The notes below the pieces were generated by a model, which saw only the letters and a list, made by a program, of their open reading frames with translations, made no database searches and was not told the origin of the DNA. The position numbers and the translations under genes are program-made. Below, piece after piece: positions 1-9,842 of a stretch of 64,000 nt of DNA (its first letter is position 1; each line of letters opens with the position of its first letter). Source of the DNA: Limnephilus marmoratus (taxonomy: Eukaryota; Arthropoda; Insecta; Trichoptera; Limnephilidae); NCBI GenBank assembly GCA_917880885.1, contig OU862928.1, positions 43,016,962-43,080,961 of the forward strand, read 5' to 3'.

Positions 1-406
1 AACATGTGACTTTCTAAAGATCCCTTTTTAGAATTTGAAAAGTTACATAAGGAACATGAAAATGTTATTTTTCGAGAGTGGGAAAGCAGGTGAAGTTTTA
101 AAGTTGCCTTTCGAGAAAATGTTTTGTCGCATTTGGAACATGAAAAAAGTTTTTCTCCAGGTTGCGCATTCATGTCCATTATTTTGTCTGAAAAAGATGG
201 CGGATAAGTATGTGGGTATCTATAATGTAATTAAAAAATTAAAACAAATAGAAATCGATTTTACCTGCAGTCTGGGAAACACTTTCAGAGTGTTCTAAGC
301 ATTCCTTTTTAACATCCGGCAGGTCGATGTCTATTTCTGTATAAGGAATTACCTCTCCATCTTCTTCTGTGGGTCCTGGTTCAGCCTTGATGGGAACTGT
401 CTCCAT
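1..406 (-). CDS. C2H2 zinc-finger protein, 5' end (partial)
   Basis: Two coding pieces are visible on the minus strand. Exon 1 (406 down to 265) encodes 47 residues plus one base, starts METVPIKAEP and contains two sumoylation-like motifs, IKAE and VKKE. It ends at a GT donor. After an intron of about 77 bases, a pyrimidine-rich stretch ending in CAG precedes exon 2 at 187. The joined frame continues DKIMDMN and then a C2H2 finger (FSCSKCDKTF...HLLSH) and part of the next. The gene runs off the window at base 1. It is almost identical to the intact copy at 32,664-33,686. It is likely a nuclear DNA-binding protein, and no disruption is visible in the part present. Confidence 0.75.
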
Positions 407-1180
407 ATTAATGCTACCTGGAATAACAAAACAACATATTATATGAAGGATTTCGTTACATTGTGTACGGATCCTTTTAGATATGGAATTATCCATAGCT
501 TCGGTGAGTGGGAACATTTATTCATGAAAAAGAGTTGGCGTAGTTTTTGTTATTTTTATACAATTTTTGAAGTGAAAACTTCTTTAGCACCGTTGCGATT
601 TGAAACTCGATGAAACGAAGAATTGAGACACTAAAAAGAGACAAACAGATGTACGCATCTACAGGATCTAGCCTGCGAGAGAATGAGATAGTATAATCCG
701 TCTCCCCTTTGCGCTGTGCTTCGTAGCCTATCAGTCTCCTCTCTCCACTCTTACCTACTTTAGTTTTCTGAAGGTTTCATTTCTACTGCGTGCGAATTGC
801 ACACTCTAATTTTTATTTTATTATTAAGTCTTTTAATAAAAGTAAAGCCCTCAAGAATGGTATCAGGGATTAAGTTTGATCAAATGTGTTCTATCGTATG
901 ATTAAATAAATAACACAATCTTATCTGTGGAATGTTTGATGAATAAAATGATTGCAGTGCAGTGTTTCTCAGAAAATGGGTCGTCCCGAGCCACAAAAGT
1001 CGGGTCGTTCTCAAAAAAATCTCAAAAGCCGGAATTTCCATTGATTGTTATGTTTTCTCACAAATCTAAAGAATATAAAATTTAATCTGGACTTAAAAAA
1101 TCGAGACGAACAACGCACTTTGTGCACCTTAACATTTTTGAATAGTTTTTTTATTACTATAAATAAAAACTTCCCTGATT
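407..1180. other. Zinc-finger 5' flank and spacer
   Basis: This holds the presumed 5' untranslated region of the minus-strand zinc-finger gene, with an AG acceptor just upstream of the start codon. The following spacer is shared with 33,700-34,980. The site ATCTACAG at 657-664 is single here but flanks a 547-bp element in copy B. I see no coding sequence. Confidence 0.6.
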
Positions 1181-1437
1181 TTTTTCCACATATAAAGGGT
1201 GTCCCAAAACTCAAAGTTATCTTTTGGAGGGCTGAACTTATGACGAAGTGGAATATCATACTATGATTTTAATAAATAAGTCGTTAGTTTTCGAAATATT
1301 GGCATTTTTACGATTTTTGAAAGTGAAAATCGACACCTTGATTTTGGAACAGTTTTTTAAGTGCCACAGACACAAAATTTCATATTTCAAAGTCGGATTT
1401 ACATGACGTAAACAATGCGCAACTATCTGCGTAATGT

Positions 1438-1798
1438 TTTTTTTATGTTTTTTTATTTAGTAACAATACATTTATTATTTTTTATATTTTTATATGAAAC
1501 ATGTTAGGTATAAAAAATATATTCGTAGTCCTCCTCACTAGGAGATCCTGTGCTGAGGGGGACTATGCTTTGGATAAGTTTTCAGCGACTTCTATGGTTT
1601 AACTTATTGTTTGGATAAGGTTTTCCAGAAACTTCTATGACGATGTTTTAAGTATACATGTTAGTTCATTTTCCGATAGTTCCTTCAGCCTTCAGCCAAC
1701 ATTTAATGTCCTTAATGTAGCTATTTTTTGTTTTAATTTGTTTGGTACTAAGTGGGAGTTTGTTATATAACTTTACTGCTAAAAATTCTGAACTTCTT
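1438..1798 (-). mobile_element. 5'-truncated non-LTR retrotransposon 3' end
   Basis: A T-rich start on the plus strand (poly-A tail of a minus-strand element) is followed by sequence whose minus-strand translation near 1,690-1,798 resembles the C-terminus of a LINE reverse transcriptase (EFLAVKLYNKLPLSTKQI). The insertion is absent from copy B, where 38,271 onward reads straight through GCGTAATGTAAATTC. A short ATGT duplication flanks it at 1,434-1,437 and 1,799-1,802. Confidence 0.65.
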
Positions 1799-1865
1799 AT
1801 GTAAATTCGGCTTTAGATTCTAATTTTTACTACGCAACTCTGAATAGCCGCAACTAATTGACGGC

Positions 1866-2600
1866 TTCCATGTTATTGGGGAAAGACTCTCGTTTAGCCA
1901 TCCAGAGGTCGCGGGTTCAAATCCCTGTGTGCGCAGATAAATTTTATTTGATTTTTTTTTCCTTTATTTTTTCATTTGATACATACAATATTATGAAAAT
2001 CATAAGAGTAACGGGAAGCCACTAAGGCGCAGCCTGTGTGAAGGTATTATAGTTTATTATTGTACCTAGAAAGAACAAACAGTGGGCAAATAAATCATAA
2101 GAGTAACGGGAACCCACTAAGGCGCAGCCTGTGTGAAGGTATTATAGTTTATTATTGTACCTAGAAAGAACAAACAGTGGGCAAATAAATCAAAAACTAT
2201 CAAAATTGATTGATTGATTTGGGTTTTCACAATTTAATCATTTAAACTGCTGACAAACTACATACCTAAGTAGTTTAGCGGGTTTATATGTAAATAAATA
2301 AATAAATAATAATGTAAGGTTTATTTGCGGCACGTTCCAGAGAGGAAGATACTCTCTCTACCACCACCATTTATAGTTGAAACGTTGCTTGAAACGGCTT
2401 TAGCCGTGTTTTGTGACTAGATCTGAATAGCCGCATACTTCTCCACCTTTTTCTTCCCCATCTCGTCCGCTACCCCATTTACCGTCAGCCTCACAACATA
2501 CCCCAATTGGGGATGCCATCGTCTCACTGGCTCCAGACAGCAGCAACTGGGACTCTTGTGAGATATTCACATTAAAAAAGCTCCGGCTATTGATCACAAT
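1866..2600 (+). mobile_element. tRNA-derived SINE (with internal tandem duplication)
   Basis: A tRNA-like head carries a good B box (GGTTCAAATCC, 1,914-1,924) and a degenerate A box. The body is shared with other copies at 7,850, 8,340, 38,345, 40,325 and 45,727: it includes TTTATTTGCGGCACGTTCC, an AAACGTTGCTTGAAA segment and CCCCAATTGGGG. Inside, a unit of about 100 bp (about 1,990-2,190) is duplicated in tandem. The 3' part ends in a short A-rich stretch. It was probably transcribed by RNA polymerase III and mobilised by a LINE. Confidence 0.75.
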
Positions 2601-2934
2601 TTAAAATAAAACTAACCATACTATAAAAAATGTACCACACCAATCTGGCAAGTTATGTAAAAAATTGGTCATTTAGTGTAGTTTTTAAGGTATTTGAAAT
2701 GACATAACATTTGTTATGATTTACATACTTAAAAAATTGAGTGGGTAGGTAACAAAAGGGAAGTTTGAGGACAACCTGCGCAGGTATTAAGTTTGGGAAA
2801 TGCTGTTCTTATCTAATCAATATTCAATTCAATAAAAAAAAATTATGATAAATCTTTAAATTTCAGACTCGGCACAAAATTTGGTCCCACGTTTATTTTG
2901 TTTGCAAAAATTAAAAACGTAACGAATACAACTC
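2601..2934. other. Noncoding spacer
   Basis: AT-rich sequence shared with 38,915-39,037 and 39,475-39,660 of copy B. I see no gene. Copy B has a foldback insertion in the middle of this stretch. Confidence 0.5.
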
Positions 2935-3034
2935 AGCGCTCAGGTGTGAACGGTCTGAAGGGATTGTATGGAGAGCGATATGTGGCGTGCTATGATCTTT
3001 TATATTTATATGCTCAATGTGAACGAGCTCTTAG
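2935..3034 (+). repeat. Dispersed copy of a 99-bp unit
   Basis: This matches the two tandem units at 20,731-20,928, beginning AGCGCTCAGGTGTGAACGG and ending near GAGCTCTT. Copy B instead has about 1.9 kb of gene-like sequence here, so this unit may mark a deletion or replacement in copy A. Confidence 0.7.
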
Positions 3035-3039
3035 AATTT

Positions 3040-5440
3040 GAAGAATATATGTTAGCGCTAAGTAGCCTATTATCCAAATATTAAAACAGTGTATATCTGA
3101 GAATTAAACCGGAGATTGCGGACGAAATAACATTTGCGATAGGTAGAATAAATTATTTTCGATCAATTGACAAAGATATTAACTGTATTGATGACTAAAG
3201 TAGACAATTAGAAGAAATTAAAAAAAATATATTAAAGGAAAGAGTGCTCGAACGAGTAAAGAGATGAAAAAAATTGACAAACAACTCGATCTCAATTTTA
3301 TCGAACTGGAGAGCCTCATAGGAACTGGTGGAAAGAGTTGTCAATTATATAAACCTAATATTTTATCACTCAAAGATGAGATTAACAATAGATTTATGGT
3401 AGAAGCCCTTGTACTGGATATCATGACTCTATTAGACCGTGTTCCCAACAATGTGCTGTATCTAGATGGGGACACGCCTCTGTTGAACGGTAAGTGCTTG
3501 CGCAACCACTTAGCTCACGGGAACGCCTTGCTAGACATTCTGCCAACTGATGCTTGGACTGCCGTGTTATTAAATGCTGTGAAACTAACTGAAAGCAAAG
3601 ACGATTTACTAAACTGTAAGATCGGGAACATTTTAAAATACAATATCAAACAATTGAGATGGAGATATGAGCGGGGCTTATCTATTCTTGACAAACATTT
3701 TTTACGAGGGCTTGATGTAAATAAAGCTAGTGGGCCTGACGGAATACCTGCCCTGGTACTGCAAAGGTGCGCTGCAGAAATAGCTCCAATTTTGACGAAG
3801 CTTTTTAAACTGTCCCTGAAGACTGGCTCTGTGCCCTCTGGTTGGAAAAAAGCGGTTATCCATCCTATTCCAATGAAGGGTGACCGCTCCAACCCGGCCA
3901 ACTACCGCCCCATAGCGATCACATCAGTTCTGTCTAAGGTGATGGAACGTGTGATCAACGACAAACTGCTCACATACCTCGAGAGGAATAAAATTATTAA
4001 CGACCGTCAATACGGATTCCGGCGGAACCGCTCGTGCGGTGATCTTCTCGCGTATGTGACGGATGTTTGGGGGCGATGCCTGGAACGTTTCGGTGAGACC
4101 CAAACGGTTGCACTGGACATCTCCAAGGCCTTTGACCGGGTTTGGCACCGAGGACTTGTCAACAAACTGCATTCTTACGGACTTCCCGCATCCTTGTGTA
4201 CGTGGATTGCCGACTTCTTGAGGGAGAGGTCGATTCAGACGGTAGTCGATGGTTTCTGGATTGGTTCTGTCTCCTACTTTGTTTTTGTTGCACATCAACG
4301 ACCTTTTGTCATGTGCACCAATTCATTGTTACGCGGATGACAGTACAGTTCATGATAGCTTTTTGTTTGACAAGCCCCCAAAGGGCTCACAAACTCCAAC
4401 AGCTCGTAAGGCTTTGAAGCAAAGAATGGACGGTTACCTCAAGAGTGTTTTCTCTTGGGGTAAAAATAATCTCGTTGAATTTAATGTTTCAAAGACCCAA
4501 TCTTGTCTGATTACGTCTAAAAGGGATCGAAATGAAAATCTAGTCTCTTTCAACGGAAGCAATCTTCCGAACAGGCCCTCCATTGATATGCTTGGTGTAA
4601 CCCTAAGTGACCAGCTCAGGTATGGGGGCTCCATCGAAGCCAGAGTAAAGTTAGCCTCCCAAAAACTGGGCGTACTGTACAGGGCCCGCAGATACTTTAA
4701 TAGTACACAACTGCTAACCCTGTACAAATCGCAAGTGCGCCCCACGGTTGAATTTGGCAGCCACCTCTGGTCTGGAGCTCCAAAATACCTGAAAAATACC
4801 CTCGACTCTGTGCAGAAACGGGCGGTCCGTTTGATAGATTCTCCCATCTTAACAGACGGATTGCAATCTTTAGAGCACAGGCGTCGGGTGGGAATGCTAT
4901 CCTTGTTCTACCGGTATTACAATGGAAGATGCTCCGAGGAACTAGCATCATTGATCCCTTCGGCACCGGTGCATAGTAGGGAAACACGCCAAACGCGTGC
5001 CCAACATTTGTACACAGTTGACATTTGTCACATGAGAACGGGTCGTTTCTTCGACTCGTTCTTGTGTTCAACAGCTCGGCTGTGGAATGATTTGCCGGCC
5101 TCTGTGTTTCCTCCTTCCTACAACATGGGTCTCTTCAAGACCAATGTTCATTCCTTCCTCTCCTTAAAAAGACCCTCCACACAGCATCCCAGATGACATA
5201 GACCCTGAGGGAAATTATTTTCCGCAGGGCCTCCTGTGTGGAGTTAATGTAAAAAAAAAAAAAAAAAAACAGAAGGAAACGTGGAAGTCTCTACTTGACG
5301 GGAACTTTGAGAATTTTGCAATAGCAATTGTGGGAGGAGCTGATATATATTCAAGAAAGGAAGATTTGTCTTCTACACTGCACCACGCTGCGCGGGGACA
5401 CAATATTGAGATTATCATATTCCTGATTAAACAGAAAATG
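3040..5440 (+). pseudogene. HEPN/ankyrin-like gene fragment, split by a LINE
   Basis: The frame from 3,264 encodes MKKIDKQLDLNFIELES, then a predicted helical region with CLRNHLAHGN. That is an R-N-x3-H arrangement as in HEPN-domain active sites (R-x4-6-H). The frame is open to 3,697, where a LINE enters. It resumes at about 5,270 with KETWKSLLDGNFEN and an ankyrin-like repeat (GADIYSR...STLHHAARGHNIEII). Copy B shows the uninterrupted junction at 42,275. The 9-base in-frame difference near 3,439 (lacking a Ser-Ser-Asn equivalent) also separates the copies. The 358-residue frame 3,264-4,340 is an artefact of host-LINE fusion, not a designed protein. The function of the family is unknown, and the HEPN reading rests on one motif. 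Confidence 0.6.
3698..5266 (+). mobile_element. Non-LTR retrotransposon (Jockey/CR1-like), 5'-truncated
   Basis: The reverse transcriptase begins within motif 1 (KASGPDGIP) and continues through NYRPIAITSVLSKVMERV and VALDISKAFDRVW. A second frame (4,249-5,196) carries LSPTLFLLHINDLL and the catalytic CYADDST. A deletion and frameshift near 4,255 removes the expected GVPQGS segment, so the copy is inactive. The C-terminal region (SFLSLKRPSTQH) is followed by a 3' UTR with nested inverted repeats (5,175-5,184 with 5,234-5,243; 5,203-5,210 with 5,222-5,229) and a 19-base A tail. The host frame on both sides and the empty site in copy B fix the borders. The flanking duplication is at most AAACA. 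Confidence 0.9.
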
Positions 5441-5444
5441 ATTG

Positions 5445-5565
5445 GCAGGTGGGGGAGGAGTTGTGGATGGGGGAGGGGGGAGGGGGAACGGGAGGGGGGG
5501 AAAAGGGAACTCGGAAGGGTGTGGAGGGGAGGAGGGGAATTCGGGAGGGGGGAGGGGAACTAAAA
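5445..5565 (+). repeat. G-rich polypurine tract
   Basis: Repeated GGGGGAGGGG and GGAACTCGGAAGGG-like units, also in copy B (42,465-42,590), with a related tract inside the Helitron at 43,440-43,615. Glycine/arginine-rich frames across it are low-complexity and not treated as genes. Confidence 0.8.
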
Positions 5566-5602
5566 GCCGCCGGCAGGGCCTCCGCAGGTTTTTAACTGCT
5601 AG

Positions 5603-6230
5603 TCTATATATAAAAATCTGGATTTGTATATGTATGTATGTCCGCTATGCGTCGCTAGATCATTCATCCGATTGCGATGAAACTTTGGGGATTTGATGTG
5701 CGCATGCCCGCGATGGTTTCTGTATCCAATAGTTAGCTCTGGCATCATGAAATTACGCATTGCTAAACCGTTCATCCGATTGCGATGAAACTTTGGGGAT
5801 TTGATGTGCGCATGCCCACGATGGTTTCTCTATAAAATGGTGAGCTCTGGCATCATGAAATTATGCATTGCTAAACCGTTCATCCGATTACAATTAAAAT
5901 TTGGGCATTTCATGTGCACATGCCCACGATGGTTTCTGTATACAATAGTGAGCTCTGGCAAACAAGGATGTTTTCAGACATATTCAATTACCTTTTCCGT
6001 AACTAAAATTTCAATTAAAAAGAGTCAAATAAAATTTTGTAAAAATGTACAACGCAACGTACTAAAGCTGCGGCAGAGAGTGTACTACTATCTAAAATAA
6101 TTAAAATGTACGCCTTTATGAAACCAAAGATTCCGACTGCAATTTGAAAATAAAATAACAAAAGTTTGGGAATTTTTTATTAATTATTTTTACAATAAAC
6201 AATAAAAAAGTGAGAAATTTGCCTAATAAT
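5603..6230 (+). mobile_element. Helitron 5' part (truncated)
   Basis: This starts TCTATATATAAAAATCTGG, the usual form of an insect non-autonomous Helitron 5' end. It contains iterated units beginning CGTTCATCCGATTGCGATG and CATGCCCGCGATGG. The matching copy B element (42,629-43,683) continues to a CTAG terminus; here the 3' part is missing. Confidence 0.65.
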
Positions 6231-6536
6231 AAAATATGTTTTGGTTTTTATTTTAAAACATAAGGTGAGCCATTTTTAAAACTATTTGTACTAAAAAAAT
6301 TATATTTATTTCGAATTATAAAATCTGAAAGCGTATTTCATCACATTTCATTTTAGTTTTCGAATCCGTTCAGAAATATACCATTTATTTGGATTTCATT
6401 GCCAAGCAGAAAATTTTTGACTTTCTGACAAAAGGCTCGAGGCTGGATGAGTTAGTTAAATGTATACGATCGTGACGTCACACGAGACGCATTTCAGTAC
6501 AATTCATAATTCAAATGTCGGGTAATCTCCAATTGG

Positions 6537-7263
6537 CCACTTCAATCACATTTTTTTTTAATTTTCCGGTTTAGGCAAATATTCTAAGACATTCTGTATT
6601 TTTATTTAATTGTATTTTTGAAACCCTGGCGATTTTTTGAAAATTTCAATCTGAAAAATCAGACCATTTTTTATAAACCGGAAAGACAGGACATAATTTT
6701 ATGGGGGCGAAAAAACGATAATTACATAGCCGAAAATCATTTAAAAAAAAATAATGTTTTGCCCACGGTTGGCACAGGCGAATAACGAGGCATACCAAAA
6801 ATATTAAATCTCATAAATATTTTTTTCCTTGATCTATCTTATTGATCATAAATTATAATAATGTCAACATCTATATTACTAAATCAAATGTAATATACTT
6901 GTACTTGTAAATTATAATAATAATAAGAATATTATAAAATTTGATTTTGTTAAAATCCGCACCATTATCATTATACCTCTAAAACACGTACGGACAACGT
7001 AAAATGTACGGGGTTCTATTCACAACATCTGTCAAAAAGTCAAACCAAATGATACAATCACAGAGAACAAACAATAAATCTAGTGAACGTTAAATGTCAA
7101 ATTAAAAAATTCGCCTGAAATCAAAGTGATGCCATACATAAAAAATAAATCAGTTTAGAATTTTATAAAATTAATAGGAACATTTTCGGAGACGGGACAT
7201 TTAGTAAAAAACTCTATCTACACGATTTTTTCTTAGTCGATATGAAATCCATGCAAGTGGCCT
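6537..7263. mobile_element. 727-bp insertion specific to copy A
   Basis: Copy B reads CTCCAATTGGGGTATGTTG without this segment (44,028 onward). Here the ATTGG is duplicated on both sides (6,532-6,536 and 7,264-7,268). The ends carry short inverted GGCCACTT/AAGTGGCC. It is AT-rich and noncoding. It is probably a MITE of uncertain superfamily. Confidence 0.55.
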
Positions 7264-7390
7264 ATTGGGGTATTTTGTGAGGTTGTAAGTAGGGAGAGAA
7301 AGGAGATTGGGAGGAGGAAGGTGGGGAAGTACCTGGCTATTCAGATATAATATCCAAACACGGCTAAAGCCATTTAGATTTTTCATTAGA
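7255..7390 (-). mobile_element. SINE body fragment
   Basis: The reverse complement matches the middle of the tRNA-derived SINE (GGCTTTAGCCGTG, TCTGAATAGCCAGG and the C-rich CTTCCTCCTCCC stretch). The tRNA-like head is missing. Confidence 0.6.
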
Positions 7391-7477
7391 AAAAGTATGA
7401 ACGCATATTCTTTCTTAGTGCTATCACAGAAACGAATTATTGAAATCCGCAAGCCTCAACCTAAACTTTGAAATATA

Positions 7478-7850
7478 CGAGGGCTGTCCGTAAAATAAGT
7501 TCTCCAAGGTGCTGCGGTCGCGAGGAACGATTTTACATGCAACCTTGCAACACTGGTGTAGCCTGGTCTCCCTTGCCAAATCCCCACCACGCTGCACCCT
7601 CTGTGACGCCTAGTCTCGGCGTGGCAGCCGTTCGCGATGGAGCTTCCACTCACCGCACCCGCCAGGTGTGAGTTAATTTGGCGTTAATTTTGTATGTCTA
7701 TAACCTATATTCGTGGCGATATAAGGCACTCTATGACCACATAAATTTTTTGACTCATGGTTCTTCTTAATTCCTCTAATTTATTCTTGCGTTGAATTTG
7801 CAAGATACCTAATTCCAGTATTTCTCTGCTGAAAGTCCACCGTTCAGAAT
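7478..7850. other. Noncoding spacer with mariner-like end
   Basis: CGAGGGCTGTCCGTAAAATA at 7,480 resembles a mariner-type terminal repeat, but I see no matching opposite end and no transposase. The rest shows nothing recognisable. Confidence 0.35.
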
Positions 7851-8085
7851 CGAAACGTTGTTAGAAATGGCTTTAGTGGTGTTTGGTGACCAGATCTGAA
7901 TAGCTAGGTGTTTCCCCACCTTCCTCATCCCCATTTCCTTCCCCTCCCACAACCTTAAGCCTCACAACATAGCCCATTTGGGGATGTTATAGTTTTACTG
8001 GCTCCAAACGTTGGAACCAGATGGGATTCTAGCGCGGTACTCATATAAAAATAAATACGTGACATTGAATATGTAGATACAACCT
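7850..8085 (+). mobile_element. SINE body fragment
   Basis: This shares CCGTTCAGAATCGAAACGTT, GACCAGATCTGAATAGC, GCCTCACAACATA and CATTTGGGGATG with the other SINE copies, diverged and without the tRNA-like head. Confidence 0.6.
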
Positions 8086-8221
8086 GGAGATTTTGAAAAA
8101 GGCCGCTGTTTAAAAAAAGGATAAAAGAAGGGTAATGATGAAATATAATTAGTATAGGTGGACATACTCGTATGTACAGAAGGCACATTAAAACAAGTTT
8201 AAACATACAAAAAATCATTAT

Positions 8222-8337
8222 TGATATCAGTAAGTATCGATATATTATTAGTATTTGTATGAGTAAGTATCGAAAAATGATTTGAGTACTATGATATGAG
8301 TAGGTATCGATACTTTGATGGTATCGGAACATCCCTA
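8222..8337. mobile_element. Right end of a TAGGGATG-type inverted-repeat element
   Basis: This ends GGTATCGGAACATCCCTA and matches the right end of the complete element at 44,971-45,723. The left half is missing in copy A. Confidence 0.7.
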
Positions 8338-8339
8338 AT

Positions 8340-8625
8340 TGGGAGGAGGAAGGTGGGGTAATACCTGGCTATTCAGATATAATAACCAAACATGGCTAAA
8401 GCCATTTCAAGCAACGTTTCAATTCTGAATGGTGGTCTTACACCAGGGCGATACTGAGAGTATCTTCTACTCTGGAACGTGCCGCAAATAAACCTTATAT
8501 TATTTTAACTTATTAAATTGTGGAAACACAAATAAAATCAAATAAAATTTATCTGCGCACGCCGGGATTTGAACCCGTGACCTCAGGATCGCTAGTCGAG
8601 AGCCTTACCCTTCAACCACAAAAGC
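8340..8625 (-). mobile_element. tRNA-derived SINE
   Basis: On the minus strand the head contains an A box TGGTTGAAGGG (8,618-8,608) and a B box GGTTCAAATCC (8,575-8,565) separated as in a tRNA gene. It is followed by AGATAAATTTTATTTGATT and the common SINE body. A tRNA search may call the head as a tRNA pseudogene. The copy B equivalent is 45,727-46,012. Confidence 0.75.
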
Positions 8626-8824
8626 TGTCATTTATAAATAACATCAAATTTTATTGTAGGGGATTTCAATATTGATGAAAATTTTCAAAATATTCCCCAA
8701 AAATATGCACCCATGAATTACATATAATATACCTATCGATCATTCTGTTGATTAGTCAGGCATCTCCGAAAAATCCAAATTTGATTTGAGAATGCAGTTA
8801 TATGTAAAAGTGCACCCTCTATCT

Positions 8825-9333
8825 CCATGGCCGCCAGCGTCCTGGATATTTGTGCATGGATATTTGTGCGGCCCGCACATATTTTTTTTTCAAGCACAAT
8901 TATACTATCCGTTTTTTTGCGGCCCGCACAAATATCTGCATTTTCTTTTTAAATATATTTTTTTTCATGTACAATTATACTTTTTTGTTATTTGTTTATA
9001 GGGTGTTATGCCGTGTTGCGCTACCTCCTCCTTTAGTCAACGTTTCGGACAGCATTACAGTGTCCATCATCAGGGCAGATGTGATCACACTGTAACGCTG
9101 TCCACGTTGGCTAAAGGAGGAGGTAGCGCAACATGGCATAACACCCCAAAAACCAATAACAAAAATACTTTTGGCCGTGAAAATCTAAAATCATATCTAC
9201 AATTATACTATCCGGTTTTTTGCGGCCCGCACAAATATCTGCCGTTTTCTTTTTAAATACATAAGTGTGCGGCCCGCGGTGATACATCCCTTGTCCTATG
9301 TGGCCCTTGATCAGAAAAGTGTGACGACCGCTG
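8825..9333. mobile_element. hAT-type MITE with an internal 42-bp hairpin
   Basis: It is flanked by an 8-bp duplication CTCTATCT (8,817-8,824; 9,334-9,341). The right end reads GTGACGACCGCTG; the left end has decayed but is clearer in copy B (CCGTGGTCGACAAACTGCGG). Inside, arms 9,001-9,042 and 9,105-9,146 form a near-perfect inverted repeat. It also has repeated GCGGCCCGCACAAATAT segments. No transposase is present, so it would depend on a hAT transposase in trans. Confidence 0.75.
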
Positions 9334-9597
9334 CTCTATCTGATACAATACTCAGATTACTCATAAACACCACAAAATCAATTATAACATCGTCACAGAA
9401 ACTTGTAATGAATTAAACTCTCTAGCATATTTCAAAATGTCGTACTAATGTACCGGACCTTTATGCCTCCCGGTGTTATTCTACAGCTCATTTAATATGG
9501 TGAGCATTGGAATATTGATTTCTTCATTATCTCAAAACCTAGTATTTGGAGATGTCTGACTTATCAACTGACGATCTATAAGCGCAACAAAACTTAC

Positions 9598-9751
9598 TAG
9601 TTGGCTGAAGACTCTCGGAATACTCCAAACATTCCTTCTTTACATCCAGGAGGCTGATTTCAATATCCATATACGGCATTTTCTCTGGAACTTCTTCCTG
9701 GAACCCAACTTCTGTCTTGATGGAAAAATTCTCAGCTTCGGGAATATTCAT
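9598..9751 (-). CDS. Orphan N-terminal exon of a zinc-finger-type gene
   Basis: The minus-strand exon starts ATG at 9,751 and encodes 51 residues plus one base, beginning MNIPEAENFSIKTEVGFQEE. It ends at a consensus GTAAGT donor (9,597 downward). Its second half (PYMDIEIS-LDVKKECLEYSES) is clearly homologous to exon 1 of the zinc-finger genes (PYTEIDID-PDVKKECLEHSES). It keeps both lysine motifs IKTE and VKKE and the same phase-1 splice. No finger exon is recognisable between 8,340 and 9,590, so it is either stranded or spliced to an exon outside the window. Its pair in copy B is 47,028-47,181. Confidence 0.65.
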
Positions 9752-9842
9752 GACACTGCTGTTTCTAATTTATTGGGCTCGGCTCAAAATAAAGTTAACC
9801 TGTAACTAGACATTTAATAATAATTAGTGGAGTGTGAGTGAG

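Noticed and set aside
3264..4340. A 358-residue chimeric frame as a real gene
   Set aside because: The first 144 residues are host-like and the rest is LINE reverse transcriptase. Copy B shows the pre-insertion state.
8553..8622. A functional tRNA gene
   Set aside because: A and B boxes are present, but the acceptor stem does not pair and the sequence continues into a SINE body with paralogues.
9030..9105. Hammerhead-ribozyme-like core on the minus strand (CTGATGA, a GGACA/TGTCC stem, then GAAA)
   Set aside because: There is an extra U after the core, the nucleotide at the would-be cleavage site is G, and the copy B equivalent (46,490-46,510) has lost CTGATGA. The long hairpin itself explains the pairing.
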